Part shown: positions 34,716 through 47,143 of the stretch, in pieces
How the letters are laid out: the number at the start of each line of letters is the position of its first letter
Numbering within the stretch: the first letter of the stretch is position 1
Origin: Tragulus kanchil
Taxonomy: Eukaryota; Chordata; Mammalia; Artiodactyla; Tragulidae
Length of the DNA stretch: 64,000 nt
Direction: 5' to 3'
NCBI GenBank assembly: GCA_022376925.1
Contig: JAIOJX010000002.1
Span: 41,935,501-41,999,500 of the forward strand
Notes under the pieces: generated by a model
The model's input: only the letters and a program-made list of their open reading frames with translations
The model's database searches: none
Told to the model about the DNA's origin: nothing
Position numbers and translations under genes: made by a program

Positions 34716-35611
34716 CTCAGAATATCTGATAAGGCATTAATTTTCTCAGAATGAGTGATCCATTTTCACAACAAAAGCTTAAGTACTCAAAGTGTGTATG
34801 TGTGCTTTAAAATTTTCCAGAGTACTTTAGCTCTGCTTTTGAAAGTCTACTCTGCTCCTGTATGTTATGGAACTAAGTCTGCAATCGCTCGGAATGTTGG
34901 CCCCATGCACTAACAGATCCTGTGGTTCTTCCCCTCCCCACCTCTGCTCAGTGGTCCCTGCACACACTGTTCATAAACAAAGAGAATCAGGCTCCGTTGC
35001 TTCATTCACAGAGTATTTGGAAAGGGCTGAGCAGCCAGGACACACTGGCTGAAGCAGGATGAGAGGCCGTGTTTGTGTTTTCCTTGTTCTTTTTATAGCA
35101 GCAAACCAGCTATAGCCGGTTAACTCACACTGGGGCTGCTGTTAGTGCACAGGTCTCTTACGTAGGAGAAAAGACCTCTGATGGAAAGAGATTTTTGTTA
35201 CTCACGTTGCTGTGACCATGTTTACTCACCCTGTCGCCTGTCATGGGACGTGACTTAAAACAGTTTCATGAAAACACAGGAACTCCCTGGGAGCCATTCA
35301 AATCACCCTTGAAAGCAGAAAACACAGATAGCTTTCCCCGTGAAACCAGCCGTCTGTCATGGTTATGCTCTCTGCGATGATGCCTGTGAAGAGAGGGCAG
35401 ACGTTTCCCACCAGTGTCACAGAAACTGAGGAGAGAGGGGTTCTCCCCCTACTCACAGCAAGGAATCGTCCTCTTATCAGGGTAGAGAATTATTTACCCA
35501 GCCATTTCTGGATAAGTTAAACACAGCTGTTTGTATTGCTGTAGCTTTTCATGGGCTGAACTGTGAAGGCGGAATTTAACTTGTTAGAGATCATTAATAG
35601 TTAGATGGAAA
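34716..35611. other. Unannotated non-coding stretch
   Basis: No recognised gene, RNA or mobile element. Confidence 0.45.
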
Positions 35612-35760
35612 TAGATGTGGGCCAAATTCTTCCTGCCACCTCTCTTTGTAAATAAAGTTTTATTGGGACCAGCCCATCTGTTCTTGTCCAGAGCTGCTTT
35701 CACACCGCAAAGGCTGATGAGCAATGACAAGAACCTAAAGTACTGCGCTCTCCAGCTCTG
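35612..35760 (-). mobile_element. hAT-type (MER/Charlie-like) DNA transposon relic
   Basis: tttgtaaataaagttttatt followed by gctgctttcacaccgcaaag and a degraded ctaaagta segment resembles the end of a non-autonomous hAT element common in mammals. The exact family is not certain. Confidence 0.5.
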
Positions 35761-37555
35761 CTCCACGAGTGAGAACAAAAGGAATCCCCACAGTGAGCAG
35801 GCTCGTCACCTCTGCTGCCTCATCTAATCTCCTGAACAACAGGCAAGGTGGATGACAGTTCAGTCCCTGGCACCACCTGACAATGTAGCTACTGAGTCTC
35901 GGACCCTGTCAGAGCCTGCTCTGGGGAAGGAGGAACCAAGGCCAAGCTTAGACTGTGAGTGGGGCCTGCATCCCTCCAGCAGGACTGCTGTGACGGTCCT
36001 AGGAGGTCTCAGGCCCCGCGGGTTCAAGACTGCACCATTTCACATGCCCAAGCTCACTTCTGCCAGAAAGTCAGGTTTGAAAGAAGAACGTACTTTCTAG
36101 TTTCTGGTGAGACTGATCCAGGAAAGTGCCAAGCCCCACAGATTTTTGGCACCTTTAGAATGCTACCTAAATTGGTTTATCCTTTAATCCCCCCAAACAA
36201 GTTGCACAAGAATCCAATAAACAGTCTGCATTCTAAATGTTTATTTCACATTTCCCACTTATCTAGATAGTAATGAAAATGTGAATATATATATATATAC
36301 ACATTTATTTCCATGTAGCTATTAATGATCTCTAAAAATCTACAGTAGTTACAACTACTCACACTGTTCATCACAACACGTGAAGATGTAAGTATATGCT
36401 TTGAACCATGTACAAAAAATGTGTGAAATTAAAGTAAGTAATGGTTAATATATTAATTTTCAGGTAAAACAGCTTCTGTCACATGTGAGATGACATGACT
36501 TTAGGAACGTCGGGGTTTATGCACTTGGCCTTTAGATGTGATTAATTATAGAATGATAGAGGTAGAACAGCAAACTTAGGAGCCAAAGAAAATAACAACC
36601 TGAAATCTTTATACCAAGATTTATGATTTACAAGTGAGAGAATGAACACGGGAGAATAGAAAGCACAAGGAAAAAGTGTAAATCAAAATATGGGTGAACG
36701 CTGTGTGAATGTTCGTTTGAGAGGAGCAGTGGAAAGTGGGGAAGGGGAGTGTGCTTCCAGTCTCACCTTCAGCACCAGCTCTGGCAGCCCTGTCCTCAGC
36801 ACAGGGCAGGCGCCGGGGCTCAAGGCTTCACGATGTCCTGTGGGCACTGTGGTGCTTTGCCAGCTCTGGGCCCACCTGGCTCCATGCACCTGGTCCACGC
36901 ACAGCCCGGGAGGCCTTCTGGGGCCGGGACGAGAGCGTGCCTGGCCTCACCTGGTCCACAAGAGGTCCAGGCAGCCTTTCCACCACTTACACCTGCATCT
37001 GGTGAGGCATCACATGGAGCAAAGGCAGATTCTAAAGGAGAGACGGCCTGTGCCCCGGTGCCCAGGAGATCCCCTGGCTGGTCCAGCACGACTGGTCCTT
37101 ACTCCTGGGCTGTAGGTCAGACTTGCTCACTGTGCCCTGTGGGCTTCAAAGCAGTTAAGGGCTGTGACCACCTGCAGGAAGTCACTGTCGCCCTCAGGGG
37201 TCAGTAGAGGTTAGAACTGTTGAGTGGGGAGGAGGAGAGCGGTGGGATTGGAGAGTTGAGCAAGGCCGGGGGTGGGGGGGGGGCCTGGGGTTCCTCCAGG
37301 TCTTCTTTTTGCTAACAGCCTCTACTGTGACCCCGTGGCCTTGAAACAGTGGGGACGGTAAAGGCCGTGGCTATTGACCACAGGCTTAGAACTTAGTCAA
37401 TAGATTTTAAGGAAAATCTGTACTGTGGTCATACAAACAGTTCTTGAAAGAATTTAGACTTTTGTCCATAATCACATAGGTCTTACCTCCTCATAATTGC
37501 ATATATCATGCGTTATTGGATTTTTAGACCTACACAAACATTATTGTGTATTTTA
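35761..37555. other. Unannotated stretch with a short (AT)n
   Basis: A (ta)n run lies at about 36283-36300. The GC-rich part at 36690-37210 yields overlapping frames of up to 152 codons on both strands without any recognisable domain; I regard them as chance. Confidence 0.45.
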
Positions 37556-39705
37556 AAACTGAAAAGTAGCACAGAAAAGCACTGGATTCGGAAGTTAGCA
37601 CTATGGACATATCCGGCCAGATGGTGAAAGAGAAAATTTGTATCTCAAAAACAAATTTAGACTAATTTTTCCTAACATTTGAGAAAGGAATGAAGGGCTG
37701 ATGAAGAATTCTTACTTTATTTTTCAGAGTTCACAACTCATGTAAAATTTAGAGAATCAACATATAGCTTTCATTTCTGATTGTCCTTTGCATTCTAGAA
37801 GGCCAGTGAAACAAGTTCGATTTATGTGAAATTTACTCTGTGAGAAGCAGAGTCTTCTTATGAGATCAGAAGCCAGGATTCAGCCATTACCTCCAGGTGA
37901 TCTGAGAAACTGAAGCGCCGACTGTTTTGTTGCTTTAGATTAGTTAAGTGATGATAACTGTGAGCATTTATAATATTTTTTTAAATTGTCCCTGTGAGGT
38001 TTTAAGACACAGAACTGAATGTACTGCCAGATATTTTTGCAGGAGTCACAGATGTAAAAGAGAATTCTGCACACACATCCCGCGCCCTAACACCCAAACA
38101 GCACATATTTTGCGTTAAACCCTTTGGAATGGACTATTTTTAGAACAATGACAGGGGAGTTAGGAAATGTTTTTTCACAACTTTTTTCATTACATCCCAT
38201 AAAAATAATTACCTTTTAGTGTAATTGTGACATGTCCTGGCCTGTGATGGATTCTGCTGGTAGATTCTGGCCAAGTTGAACGACCACCCTGTCTTTGTCA
38301 AACAGACGGCAGAACTTTACCTGCTCCGAACTTGGGGAGCTCCCACGTGGTGCCCAGGCGTGGGCCAGGCTTGGCAGGAGTGCACCGTGCACAGCATTGC
38401 TCAACATCGCACTCTACACTGCCTGTGCTCACAGCCCATCTTGTGCATGCAGTAACGTGATTGTGGAAGGGACAGCCTGGTCCATGAATTTTTTCTATGT
38501 CATTTTAAACCATAAAAACAACCTGGTGACATCTGTAGGAAATTGCAAAATTTGCAGCAATAGAAAAATTATTCTAATTCTGTTCATTGTATGACCATTT
38601 TGTATATTATCTTCTAGTCTTTTATTTATAAAACTGAAAAGTAGCACAGAAAAGCACTGGATTCGGAAGTTAGCACTATGGACATATCCGGCCAGATGGT
38701 GAAAGAGAAAATTTGTATCTCAAAAACAAATTTAGACTAATTTTTCCTAACATTTGAGAAAGGAATGAAGGGCTGATGAAGAATTCTTACTTTATTTTTC
38801 AGAGTTCACAACTCATGTAAAATTTAGAGAATCAACATATAGCTTTCATTTCTGATTGTCCTTTGCATTCTAGAAGGCCAGTGAAACAAGTTCGATTTAT
38901 GTGAAATTTACTCTGTGAGAAGCAGAGTCTTCTTATGAGATCAGAAGCCAGGATTCAGCCATTACCTCCAGGTGATCTGAGAAACTGAAGCGCCGACTGT
39001 TTTGTTGCTTTAGATTAGTTAAGTGATGATAACTGTGAGCATTTATAATATTTTTTTAAATTGTCCCTGTGAGGTTTTAAGACACAGAACTGAATGTACT
39101 GCCAGATAGTTTTGCAGGAGTCACAGATGTAAAAGAGAATTCTGCACACACATCCCGCGCCCTAACACCCAAACAGCACATATTTTGCGTTAAACCCTTT
39201 GGAATGGACTATTTTTAGAACAATGACAGGGGAGTTAGGAAATGTTTTTTCACAACTTTTTTCATTACATCCCATAAAAATAATTACCTTTTAGTGTAAT
39301 TGTGACATGTCCTGGCCTGTGATGGATTCTGCTGGTAGATTCTGGCCAAGTTGAACGACCACCCTGTCTTTGTCAAACAGACGGCAGAACTTTACCTGCT
39401 CCGAACTTGGGGAGCTCCCACGTGGTGCCCAGGCGTGGGCCAGGCTTGGCAGGAGTGCACCGTGCACAGCATTGCTCAACATCGCACTCTACACTGCCTG
39501 TGCTCACAGCCCATCTTGTGCATGCAGTAACGTGATTGTGGAAGGGACAGCCTGGTCCATGAATTTTTTCTATGTCATTTTAAACCATAAAAACAACCTG
39601 GTGACATCTGTAGGAAATTGCAAAATTTGCAGCAATAGAAAAATTATTCTAATTCTGTTCATTGTATGACCATTTTGTATATTATCTTCTAGTCTTTTAT
39701 TTATA
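37556..39705. repeat. Tandem direct duplication D9, unit 1075 bp
   Basis: Copy 1 is 37556-38630 and copy 2 is 38631-39705, strictly adjacent (tttatttata|aaactg). The offset stays constant at 1075 through the unit, and only one base difference was noticed (agatatttttg against agatagttttg). The last 91 bases of the unit are also the first 91 of D10. The unit holds no recognised gene or element. Confidence 0.96.
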
Positions 39706-39718
39706 ATACTTTTTTAAA

Positions 39719-40056
39719 AAATTATTTAATTATTTTTGGTTATTCTGGGTTTTCACTGCTGCCACAGGCTCTTCTCTAGGTGCAGGGAGTAGGGCCTACT
39801 CTCTTGTTGAGGTGAGCAGGCTTCTTGTTGCAGAGACTTCTCTTGTGGAACTCGGTCTCTAGGGCACATGGGCTTCAGTAGTTGCGGCTCATGGGCTCAA
39901 TAGTTGTGGCTCTGAGGCTCCAGAGCACAGGCTTAATAGGTTGTGGCTCACAGGCTTAGTTGCTCCATAGCATGTGGGATTTTCCTGGATCAGGATTTTC
40001 CCGTGTCTCCTGCATTAACAGGCAAACTCTTTACCACTGAGCTACCAGGGAAGCCC
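39719..40056 (-). mobile_element. Old CHR-type SINE, antisense (D10 copy 1)
   Basis: gagctaccagggaagccctg closes the tRNA-like end, and gttgcggctcatgggctcaa and ggttgtggctcacaggctta are typical internal repeats of this SINE class. It is diverged, with imperfect flanks (ttataatacttttttaa and tgtagtacttcttttaa). The D10 copy lies at 40848-41185. Confidence 0.8.
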
Positions 40057-40847
40057 TGTAGTACTTCTTTTAAGCTGAAATCATGAGACATTTTGTTTTT
40101 GGCCCAAAGAATGTCAGCACACCATCATCAGATTCACTCCTTCTGTGAGACATTTCAGTTTGACTGTGTACTCAAAGAGAGAAAAGGGGAACTTGGTTGA
40201 GAACCTATACTATGCCAAGTGCTTGTGGTTTGGTGTGCTTGTTTGAGGGGCTAATTCAGCACCTAAAGTGTCCACACGGTACCTGCCAGTGTCCCTCTGC
40301 ACGGCAGTGATGGGAAAGGCCAGACCCTGGGAGAGGAGGTGAGAGTTTTCCCACTGCTCAGAGGAGGGTGCTGACAGGGCAGGGGCTGAGACCTGTCTCA
40401 GGCCGAGCTGGACCTCAGAACCAGGTCCGCCTGCCCCTGAGTGGTCTGACGTTGTAAACGCAGCAGCCAAGGTGTCCCAGTTCTGTGGCTCAGTAGCGTA
40501 GTGTCTGTGTAGAAGCCGTTGGTACCACAAAAGCACACTCACTGTTGCTCACTCTCGTGTGACCTGTGCCGGCGCTGATGATTGGAGAACTGCTAGGCTG
40601 TGGTGACTGTGAGCAGTTAGTCTGCTTCACGTACAAAGGGCACACCAGTCCAGGCGGGTGGCTGTCATCTGATGTTTGGAAAATTACTGTTGATAACATC
40701 ATTTCTTGATTTCTAAAGATTTTTAAACAAAAGTTAGTCATGTAAATTGCAAAATTTGCAGCAATAGAAAAATTATTCTAATTCTGTTCATTGTATGACC
40801 ATTTTGTATATTATCTTCTAGTCTTTTATTTATAATACTTTTTTAAA

Positions 40848-41185
40848 AAATTATTTAATTATTTTTGGTTATTCTGGGTTTTCACTGCTGCCACAGGCTC
40901 TTCTCTAGGTGCAGGGAGTAGGGCCTACTCTCTTGTTGAGGTGAGCAGGCTTCTTGTTGCAGAGACTTCTCTTGTGGAACTCGGTCTCTAGGGCACATGG
41001 GCTTCAGTAGTTGCGGCTCATGGGCTCAATAGTTGTGGCTCTGAGGCTCCAGAGCACAGGCTTAATAGGTTGTGGCTCACAGGCTTAGTTGCTCCATAGC
41101 ATGTGGGATTTTCCTGGATCAGGATTTTCCCGTGTCTCCTGCATTAACAGGCAAACTCTTTACCACTGAGCTACCAGGGAAGCCC
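40848..41185 (-). mobile_element. Old CHR-type SINE, antisense (D10 copy 2)
   Basis: Same element as 39719-40056 at an offset of 1129. It represents one insertion shown twice. Confidence 0.8.
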
Positions 41186-41900
41186 TGTAGTACTTCTTTT
41201 AAGCTGAAATCATGAGACATTTTGTTTTTGGCCCAAAGAATGTCAGCACACCATCATCAGATTCACTCCATCTGTGAGACATTTAAGATTGACTGTGTAC
41301 TCAAAAAGAAAAAAAGGGAACTTGGTTGAGAACCTATACTATGCCAAGTGCTTGTGGTTTGGTGTGCTTGTTTGAGGGGCTAATTCAGCACCTAAAGTGT
41401 CCACACGGTACCTGCCAGTGTCCCTCTGCACGGCAGTGATGGGAAAGGCCAGACCCTGGGAGAGGAGGTGAGAGTTTTCCCACTGCTCAGAGGAGGGTGC
41501 TGACAGGGCAGGGGCTGAGACCTGTCTCAGGCCGAGCTGGACCTCAGAACCAGGTCCGCCTGCCCCTGAGTGGTCTGACGTTGTAAACGCAGCAGCCAAG
41601 GTGTCCCAGTTCTGTGGCTCAGTAGCGTAGTGTCTGTGTAGAAGCCGTTGGTACCACAAAAGCACACTCACTGTTGCTCACTCTCGTGTGACCTGTGCCG
41701 GCGCTGATGATTGGAGAACTGCTAGGCTGTGGTGACTGTGAGCAGTTAGTCTGCTTCACGTACAAAGGGCACACCAGTCCAGGCGGGTGGCTGTCATCTG
41801 ATGTTTGGAAAATTACTGTTGATAACATCATTTCTTGATTTCTAAAGATTTTTAAACAAAAAGTTAGTCATGTATCTAGTCATAAAAAAAGCCTAAACTA

Positions 41901-42153
41901 AGCTTCCCTGGTGGTCCAGTGGGTAAGGACACCGCCTTGCAGTGCAGGGTGCGCCAGTTCGATCCCTGGCCTGGGAAGATCTCACGTGCCGCGGAGCGGC
42001 TGGACCGATGTGTCCAATTACCGAGCCAGAACCCTGGAGCGCATGCGCCCAAAGCCTGTGCTCTGAGACAACAGAGGCTACTGCGTGGGAGGCCCACACG
42101 GGCCAAAGAACAAAGATAAATAGATGAAAGACCAATAGAAGTGGCCAAAAAAA
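41901..42153 (+). mobile_element. Family A SINE, short-tailed form, sense
   Basis: agcttccctggtggtccagt head, A and B boxes, cacgtgccgcggagcggctg middle, ending caatagaagtggcc with aaaaaaa only. Like the D4 copy, it lacks the C-rich block and (aaat)n. Flanks aaaaaaagcctaaac and aaaaaaattgcctgaac suggest an imperfect target duplication. It starts just right of D10. Confidence 0.88.
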
Positions 42154-42727
42154 TTGCCTGAACTCTTTGATAAAGAAGGAAAGTAAGGTTCCCTGAGCCC
42201 TTCAGTGTCACTTCCTGCTGTCTAGGGCCCAAGCTGCAGTGCTGCTTTTCTTAGAAGAGGGACCTAAACATGCTAGAAAGTAGATTTCAAACATGAAGGA
42301 AAAAAGAGAGGGAAGGAAGATCACTTCTAGTCAGAGGTCACTGCCCTGCATAGAACTGTCGATGTATTTTAGGAGTAAAATGTTACCACTTAAAGCAAAC
42401 TCATAAGAGGGAAAACAGGCTGTGGCTTCAGTGTGTATGCCCTGTTGTGCCTCCGACGCATGGACGCATCTCCCTGACCGTCCTGGGCAGTGCAGGTGCC
42501 GAGGAAGACAAGCAGGGAGGCCCGCTCTGTCCCCACGTGGGTGATGGTGCTGGCCAGTCGAATGCTCAGCCTCAGGCTCACTGCTCCTGTGTGCTTTTGG
42601 CAGGTGTTTATAGTGGAAGAGACGGTCCTTTTCGTTATTGTGCAGCAGAGCCCACTGGCATATTTGGGGAGTGAATGCTGTAATTATGTCCACGAGTTTT
42701 TTTCACATTGTGTTATTGCTGGGAGAG
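42154..42727. other. Unannotated non-coding stretch
   Basis: No recognised gene or element. Frames on both strands overlap without domains. Confidence 0.45.
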
Positions 42728-43332
42728 CGTTTCATTTTTTTTAATTGAAGTTTTTCTTGACATCATCCCGTGGAGTTATGCGGAGTGACGTGGCGTGGGC
42801 TCGTGTGCGCTCCACACAGCTCCATTTCCACCAAGGCCTTCTGGTGCCCTGCCCTCCGGCCCCGACCCCGTCCCCAGCACCCGCGCCCTGTCCTCCCTTT
42901 CTCTCACCTTCTCCTTTCCAGAATATTGGGTAAGTGTTGTACAAATTCACTGTTGTGTGATGTTGGGGATTGGCCCTCCTCATGCAGAATGATTCCCTGG
43001 AGGCAGCCCAAGTCGTTCCTATGTCAGTGGTCTGCCCCTTTCTGTTGCTGAGGCTGCTCCTGGTGGTGGACAACCCACGGTTTGCCCTAATGTCTATGTG
43101 GAGTGAAGCTCCTGTGGACATGCTTCCGTTTCTCCGGGACACGCACCCTGGTGCAGTTGCTGGGTGGCATGCGGCTGCAGGGTCAGCTGACAGCAAAGCG
43201 GCCAGGCTCCTGCCAGAAGCGCCGCCCCACCTGCCCTCCTGCCAGCGGTGCGCGAGGCCCAGCTTCTCAGCAGTGTCACCAGTGCTGGACATTGTTGCTG
43301 GTTGTTTATTTGGCTGTTTTGACTGGTACTTG
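42728..43332 (-). mobile_element. Old L1 3' region, antisense, unusually GC-rich
   Basis: tatgtcagtggtctgcccct, gctcctgtggacatgcttcc and gcagttgctgggtggcatgc follow the order of the antisense L1 3' region, but with many C/G where the consensus has A/T. The 229-codon minus-strand frame at 42741-43430 crosses this and the next SINE and is not a gene. Confidence 0.5.
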
Positions 43333-43345
43333 TGTATTGAATTTT

Positions 43346-43651
43346 TGGTGGGGCGGGAGGCAGGTTGGGGAGGGAGGGGGGTCGGGCGAACCACTTCCAT
43401 TGGTCTCTCATCTATCCATTTTTCATCCATCTTTGTTCCTTGGCCCGCGTGGGCCTCCCGTTGCAGCAGTGGCCTCTGTTGTTGCAGAGCACCGGCTCTG
43501 GGCGCATGCGCTCCAGAGCTCTGACTCGGTAATTAGACACATCAGTCCAGCCGCTCCGTGGCACATGGGATCTTCCCAGGCCAGGGATCGAACTGGCGCC
43601 CCCTGCACTGCAAGGCGGTGTCCTTACCCACTGGACCACCAGGGAAGCCCC
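43346..43651 (-). mobile_element. Family A SINE without its A-rich tail, antisense
   Basis: Starts directly at ggtggggcgggaggcagg, so the (attt)n and poly-T of the long form are absent, yet a perfect 13 bp target duplication tgtattgaatttt flanks it (43333-43345 and 43652-43664). The tRNA-like end is intact. Reverse transcription seems to have been primed inside the element. Confidence 0.88.
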
Positions 43652-43762
43652 TGTATTGAATTTTAAACCAAAGGTTTTACAATTTTAGTACATTTTATGT
43701 TCCCTATGTTGGGGCGTATCTCATGAGCTCCTTTAAAGAAAATCTGAGCTTATCTGTTTGTG

Positions 43763-43870
43763 GGTCCTGCTGGACTGTAAACCATCTGTGTAAAAAGTTG
43801 TTTCATTAAGGTCTGCATCTTTCACATAAAAATCAGGGCCAGGCACATGGCAGACACTCTCAAGTGTGGT
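43763..43870 (+). repeat. Possible L2 3' end relic
   Basis: ctggactgtaaaccatctgt and gggccaggcacatggcagac resemble the L2 3' end in order and content. It is strongly diverged. Confidence 0.4.
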
Positions 43871-44094
43871 TGAAGTAGAAGAGAGGGGACCAAGAAACCA
43901 CAGACACTACTGACCACAGACACCACCAGCGTCAGGTAATACTCAGTAAGCAGGTCCAAGGTGCACAGCAGTATCGTAACTTGAAAAACCGTAGATATGA
44001 TCTCAGGTCTAGTCTAGATTCTCAGCTAGATCCTAGATGTGCTTTAAAAATAAAGAATAGAAACTTTTCCAAATACAAGCAAGTGAGAAAATTC

Positions 44095-46401
44095 TCTGTG
44101 ATCTGAGCCTCTGTATCTCTCCTCAGGAAGCCTCTGCCCCTTGTCTCGTCTGGAATCAGCACGGGTGTCCACAGGGGGCCTGTTTCTCTTTGTGTACCAT
44201 TCTGCCTGCCTCACTGTTACTAAGTATTTGTCAATAAGATTGGGGCCTTGTTTTCTCCTTTGCAGCTTGTTAGCCCACAGAGATGTAATGATGGAGCATT
44301 AAATGACTGGAAGGAAATTTGCACTCCCCATGGGGATGACTGCAGTGTTCAGTGAATCTTTTATTTCTTGCTGTAAAAATTCAACACCTTGTCCCAGGAG
44401 AGCATATATATCATCAAGTAACACTTTGCTCAAAAGCAGGACCCATGTGCGGCGGCCTGGAGAGGTGGGATGGAATATACATATGACTGATCTGGGATCA
44501 TACATATCTGTAAACAACAAAACTCTTGTAAAAGTAAAATAAGAATTAAAAAAAAAAAAAGAAAGCAGGACCCCTGTGTTTGCTCTATTATCAGTTAAAC
44601 AGAGTCTGGAACAGTTATCACCAAGCATCAGATATTAAAAATCCAGGCTACCCTAAGAGGAGACTCTTTGGGCGAAAATGCCCTCAGCCTGTGAGGGAGG
44701 AGGAGGCCTGCTGCAGACCTGTGTCCTGGGCGTGGGAACTGGGTGGACGAATGCACACGCTGGCTGGCCGTGCAGGCCCGGGCAAAACAGCCCATCCATC
44801 CCCCGAGGGAACAGTGCCCCTCTGTGAACAGAAATCAGTCCTGAAAGCTTCCTCAGTGATTTGTGAATGCTATACCAAGAGATGAAGTTAAATCTAAGTC
44901 TGTAGCAATGTTGAAACATGGAACAGTAACATAATAGTAAAATAACGTGCTCATTGAAAAACTCTCAGCCCCTCTGCTGTGTACTCTAAACTTGCACAGT
45001 ACTGTGTATCAGCTGTATCTCACTAAAGCTGGAAAAAGTGAGGTGAAATAAAATAGAGTGGCATTGTGCCTTACCAGCAGAGGGCTGAGCACAGAGCTTC
45101 CCTGGAGGCTCAGCTTTAAGGCAAGGGGTCCTGCGGTCCACATGGACTGACATCCTGTCTGCCACAGCATAGAGTACTTCCTGAAAGTATACGAAGGGAT
45201 TTTTAAAAATTATATCCTGGCTTTATTCAATTTCCTTAGATTTTTGGTTAATGTAAAATCTGAGCCTGTATCTCTCTGGGTCTGCCCTTGTCTCGTCTGG
45301 AATCAGCACGGGTGTCCACAGGGGGCCTGTTTCTCTTTGTGTACCATTCTGCCTGCCTCACTGTTACTAAGTATTTGTCAATAAGATTGGGGCCTTGTTT
45401 TCTCCTTTGCAGCTTGTTAGCCCACAGAGATGTAATGATGGAGCATTAAATGACTGGAAGGAAATTTGCACTCCCCATGGGGATGACTGCAGTGTTCAGT
45501 GAATCTTTTATTTCTTGCTGTAAAAATTCAACACCTTGTCCCAGGAGAGCATATATATCATCAAGTAACACTTTGCTCAAAAGCAGGACCCATGTGCGGC
45601 GGCCTGGAGAGGTGGGATGGAATATACATATGACTGATCTGGGATCATACATATCTGTAAACAACAAAACTCTTGTAAAAGTAAAATAAGAATTAAAAAA
45701 AAAAAAAGAAAGCAGGACCCCTGTGTTTGCTCTATTATCAGTTAAACAGAGTCTGGAACAGTTATCACCAAGCATCAGATATTAAAAATCCAGGCTACCC
45801 TAAGAGGAGACTCTTTGGGCGAAAATGCCCTCAGCCTGTGAGGGAGGAGGAGGCCTGCTGCAGACCTGTGTCCTGGGCGTGGGAACTGGGTGGACGAATG
45901 CACACGCTGGCTGGCCGTGCAGGCCCGGGCAAAACAGCCCATCCATCCCCCGAGGGAACAGTGCCCCTCTGTGAACAGAAATCAGTCCTGAAAGCTTCCT
46001 CAGTGATTTGTGAATGCTATACCAAGAGATGAAGTTAAATCTAAGTCTGTAGCAATGTTGAAACATGGAACAGTAACATAATAGTAAAATAACGTGCTCA
46101 TTGAAAAACTCTCAGCCCCTCTGCTGTGTACTCTAAACTTGCACAGTACTGTGTATCAGCTGTATCTCACTAAAGCTGGAAAAAGTGAGGTGAAATAAAA
46201 TAGAGTGGCATTGTGCCTTACCAGCAGAGGGCTGAGCACAGAGCTTCCCTGGAGGCTCAGCTTTAAGGCAAGGGGTCCTGCGGTCCACATGGACTGACAT
46301 CCTGTCTGCCACAGCATAGAGTACTTCCTGAAAGTATACGAAGGGATTTTTAAAAATTATATCCTGGCTTTATTCAATTTCCTTAGATTTTTGGTTAATG
46401 T
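44095..46401. repeat. Tandem direct duplication D11, body offset 1147 bp
   Basis: Copy 1 is about 44095-45254 and copy 2 is 45255-46401. The copy 2 start is degraded: atctgagcctgtatctctct lacks bases present at 44101-44145, shortening the offset from 1157 to 1147 within 60 bases. After that the copies look identical. A piece at 44945-45055 resembles an L1 3' terminus. No gene is recognised. Confidence 0.95.
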
Positions 46402-47129
46402 TTTTTTCTGCCCACAGACCCCATCCAGGGAGCACATCACATTTAGTGTGTCATGTGTGTTTATGCTCCTCGGGGCTGTGACAGTTTCTCAGGCTTTGCG
46501 GGTTTCTGATGGTGGTTTAGGGAGCACTGGGCAGCGTAGGCATTCTGTAGAACCCCCATTACTGGAACCTGTCTGATGACTCCGGATTAGACGAGGACTG
46601 CGGGCTCTCGGGAGCAGTATGTGAGTGCGTGTCGTCAGCAGGACGTGTCACTGCTGCTGCTGTCTGGACTACTGGCTGAGGCGTCTCCGTCCGGCCTCTC
46701 CAGTGTGAGGTCGCCTCTCCCCCACCCCCCTGGTGTCCTTGGAAGGAAGTCAGCCTGCAGAAGCCCGGCCTGAGGCACGAGTTCTGATGGCCTGTGCCTG
46801 TGAGGTTGTGACTTGGAGTTCTTCAGATCGGCATGGACTCCTGATTTTTTTTAATATCTCTGGATTCTAATCCAGTGTGTTTTCCTTAGTATGTTGCTCA
46901 GATTGTTCCAGCTCTGGCCCCTGAAGCTCTTTGCGCAGCTCCTTGTCTCTTTGATGTACTCCGGTTGTGGTTTTCAGTTAGATTGCACTTTATCTTCAGT
47001 ATTTTCTTACTTTCTAGCCCTGAGTGATGTTTCCTACCCCAGGCCTAGAATCAGCCACTTCTCCAAGGAATTTCTTTTGCTGAAAAATGGTTTTGAGACA
47101 CCAAAAAAAAAAACACCCCACAATTTCAA
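46402..47129. other. Unannotated non-coding stretch
   Basis: No recognised gene or element. A 105-codon frame at 46891-47208 runs into the SINE at 47144 and has no domain. Confidence 0.45.
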
Positions 47130-47143
47130 GAAAACACAAGTTC

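Larger units (their letters stand above)
39615..41874. repeat. Tandem direct duplication D10, unit 1129 bp
   Basis: Copy 1 is 39615-40743 and copy 2 is 40744-41874, strictly adjacent (gtcatgta|aattgc). It overlaps the end of D9 by 91 bases, so that segment appears three times (38540, 39615, 40744). Differences cluster near 40130-40190/41265-41320 (cattccttct against catccatct-like; agagaga against aaagaaa-like). It contains an old CHR SINE. Confidence 0.96.

Noticed and set aside
36690..37207. Overlapping 141- and 152-codon frames in a GC-rich segment
   Set aside because: Two plus frames and a minus frame are open over the same bases, as expected from low stop-codon density; no recognisable protein.
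42741..43430. Longest open frame (229 codons, minus strand)
   Set aside because: It crosses an old antisense L1 region and the edge of a SINE, is proline- and repeat-rich from GC-rich DNA, and shows no domain. Overlapping frames exist on the other strand.
43103..43666. 187-codon plus-strand frame, and similar 100-180 codon frames at 5813, 6424, 32816 and 49303
   Set aside because: All read through family A SINEs in the same frame, giving the same recurring peptide; they are SINE translations, not genes.
44460..44560. Possible L1 3' UTR with A run
   Set aside because: The resemblance is too weak to call separately; mentioned only within D11.
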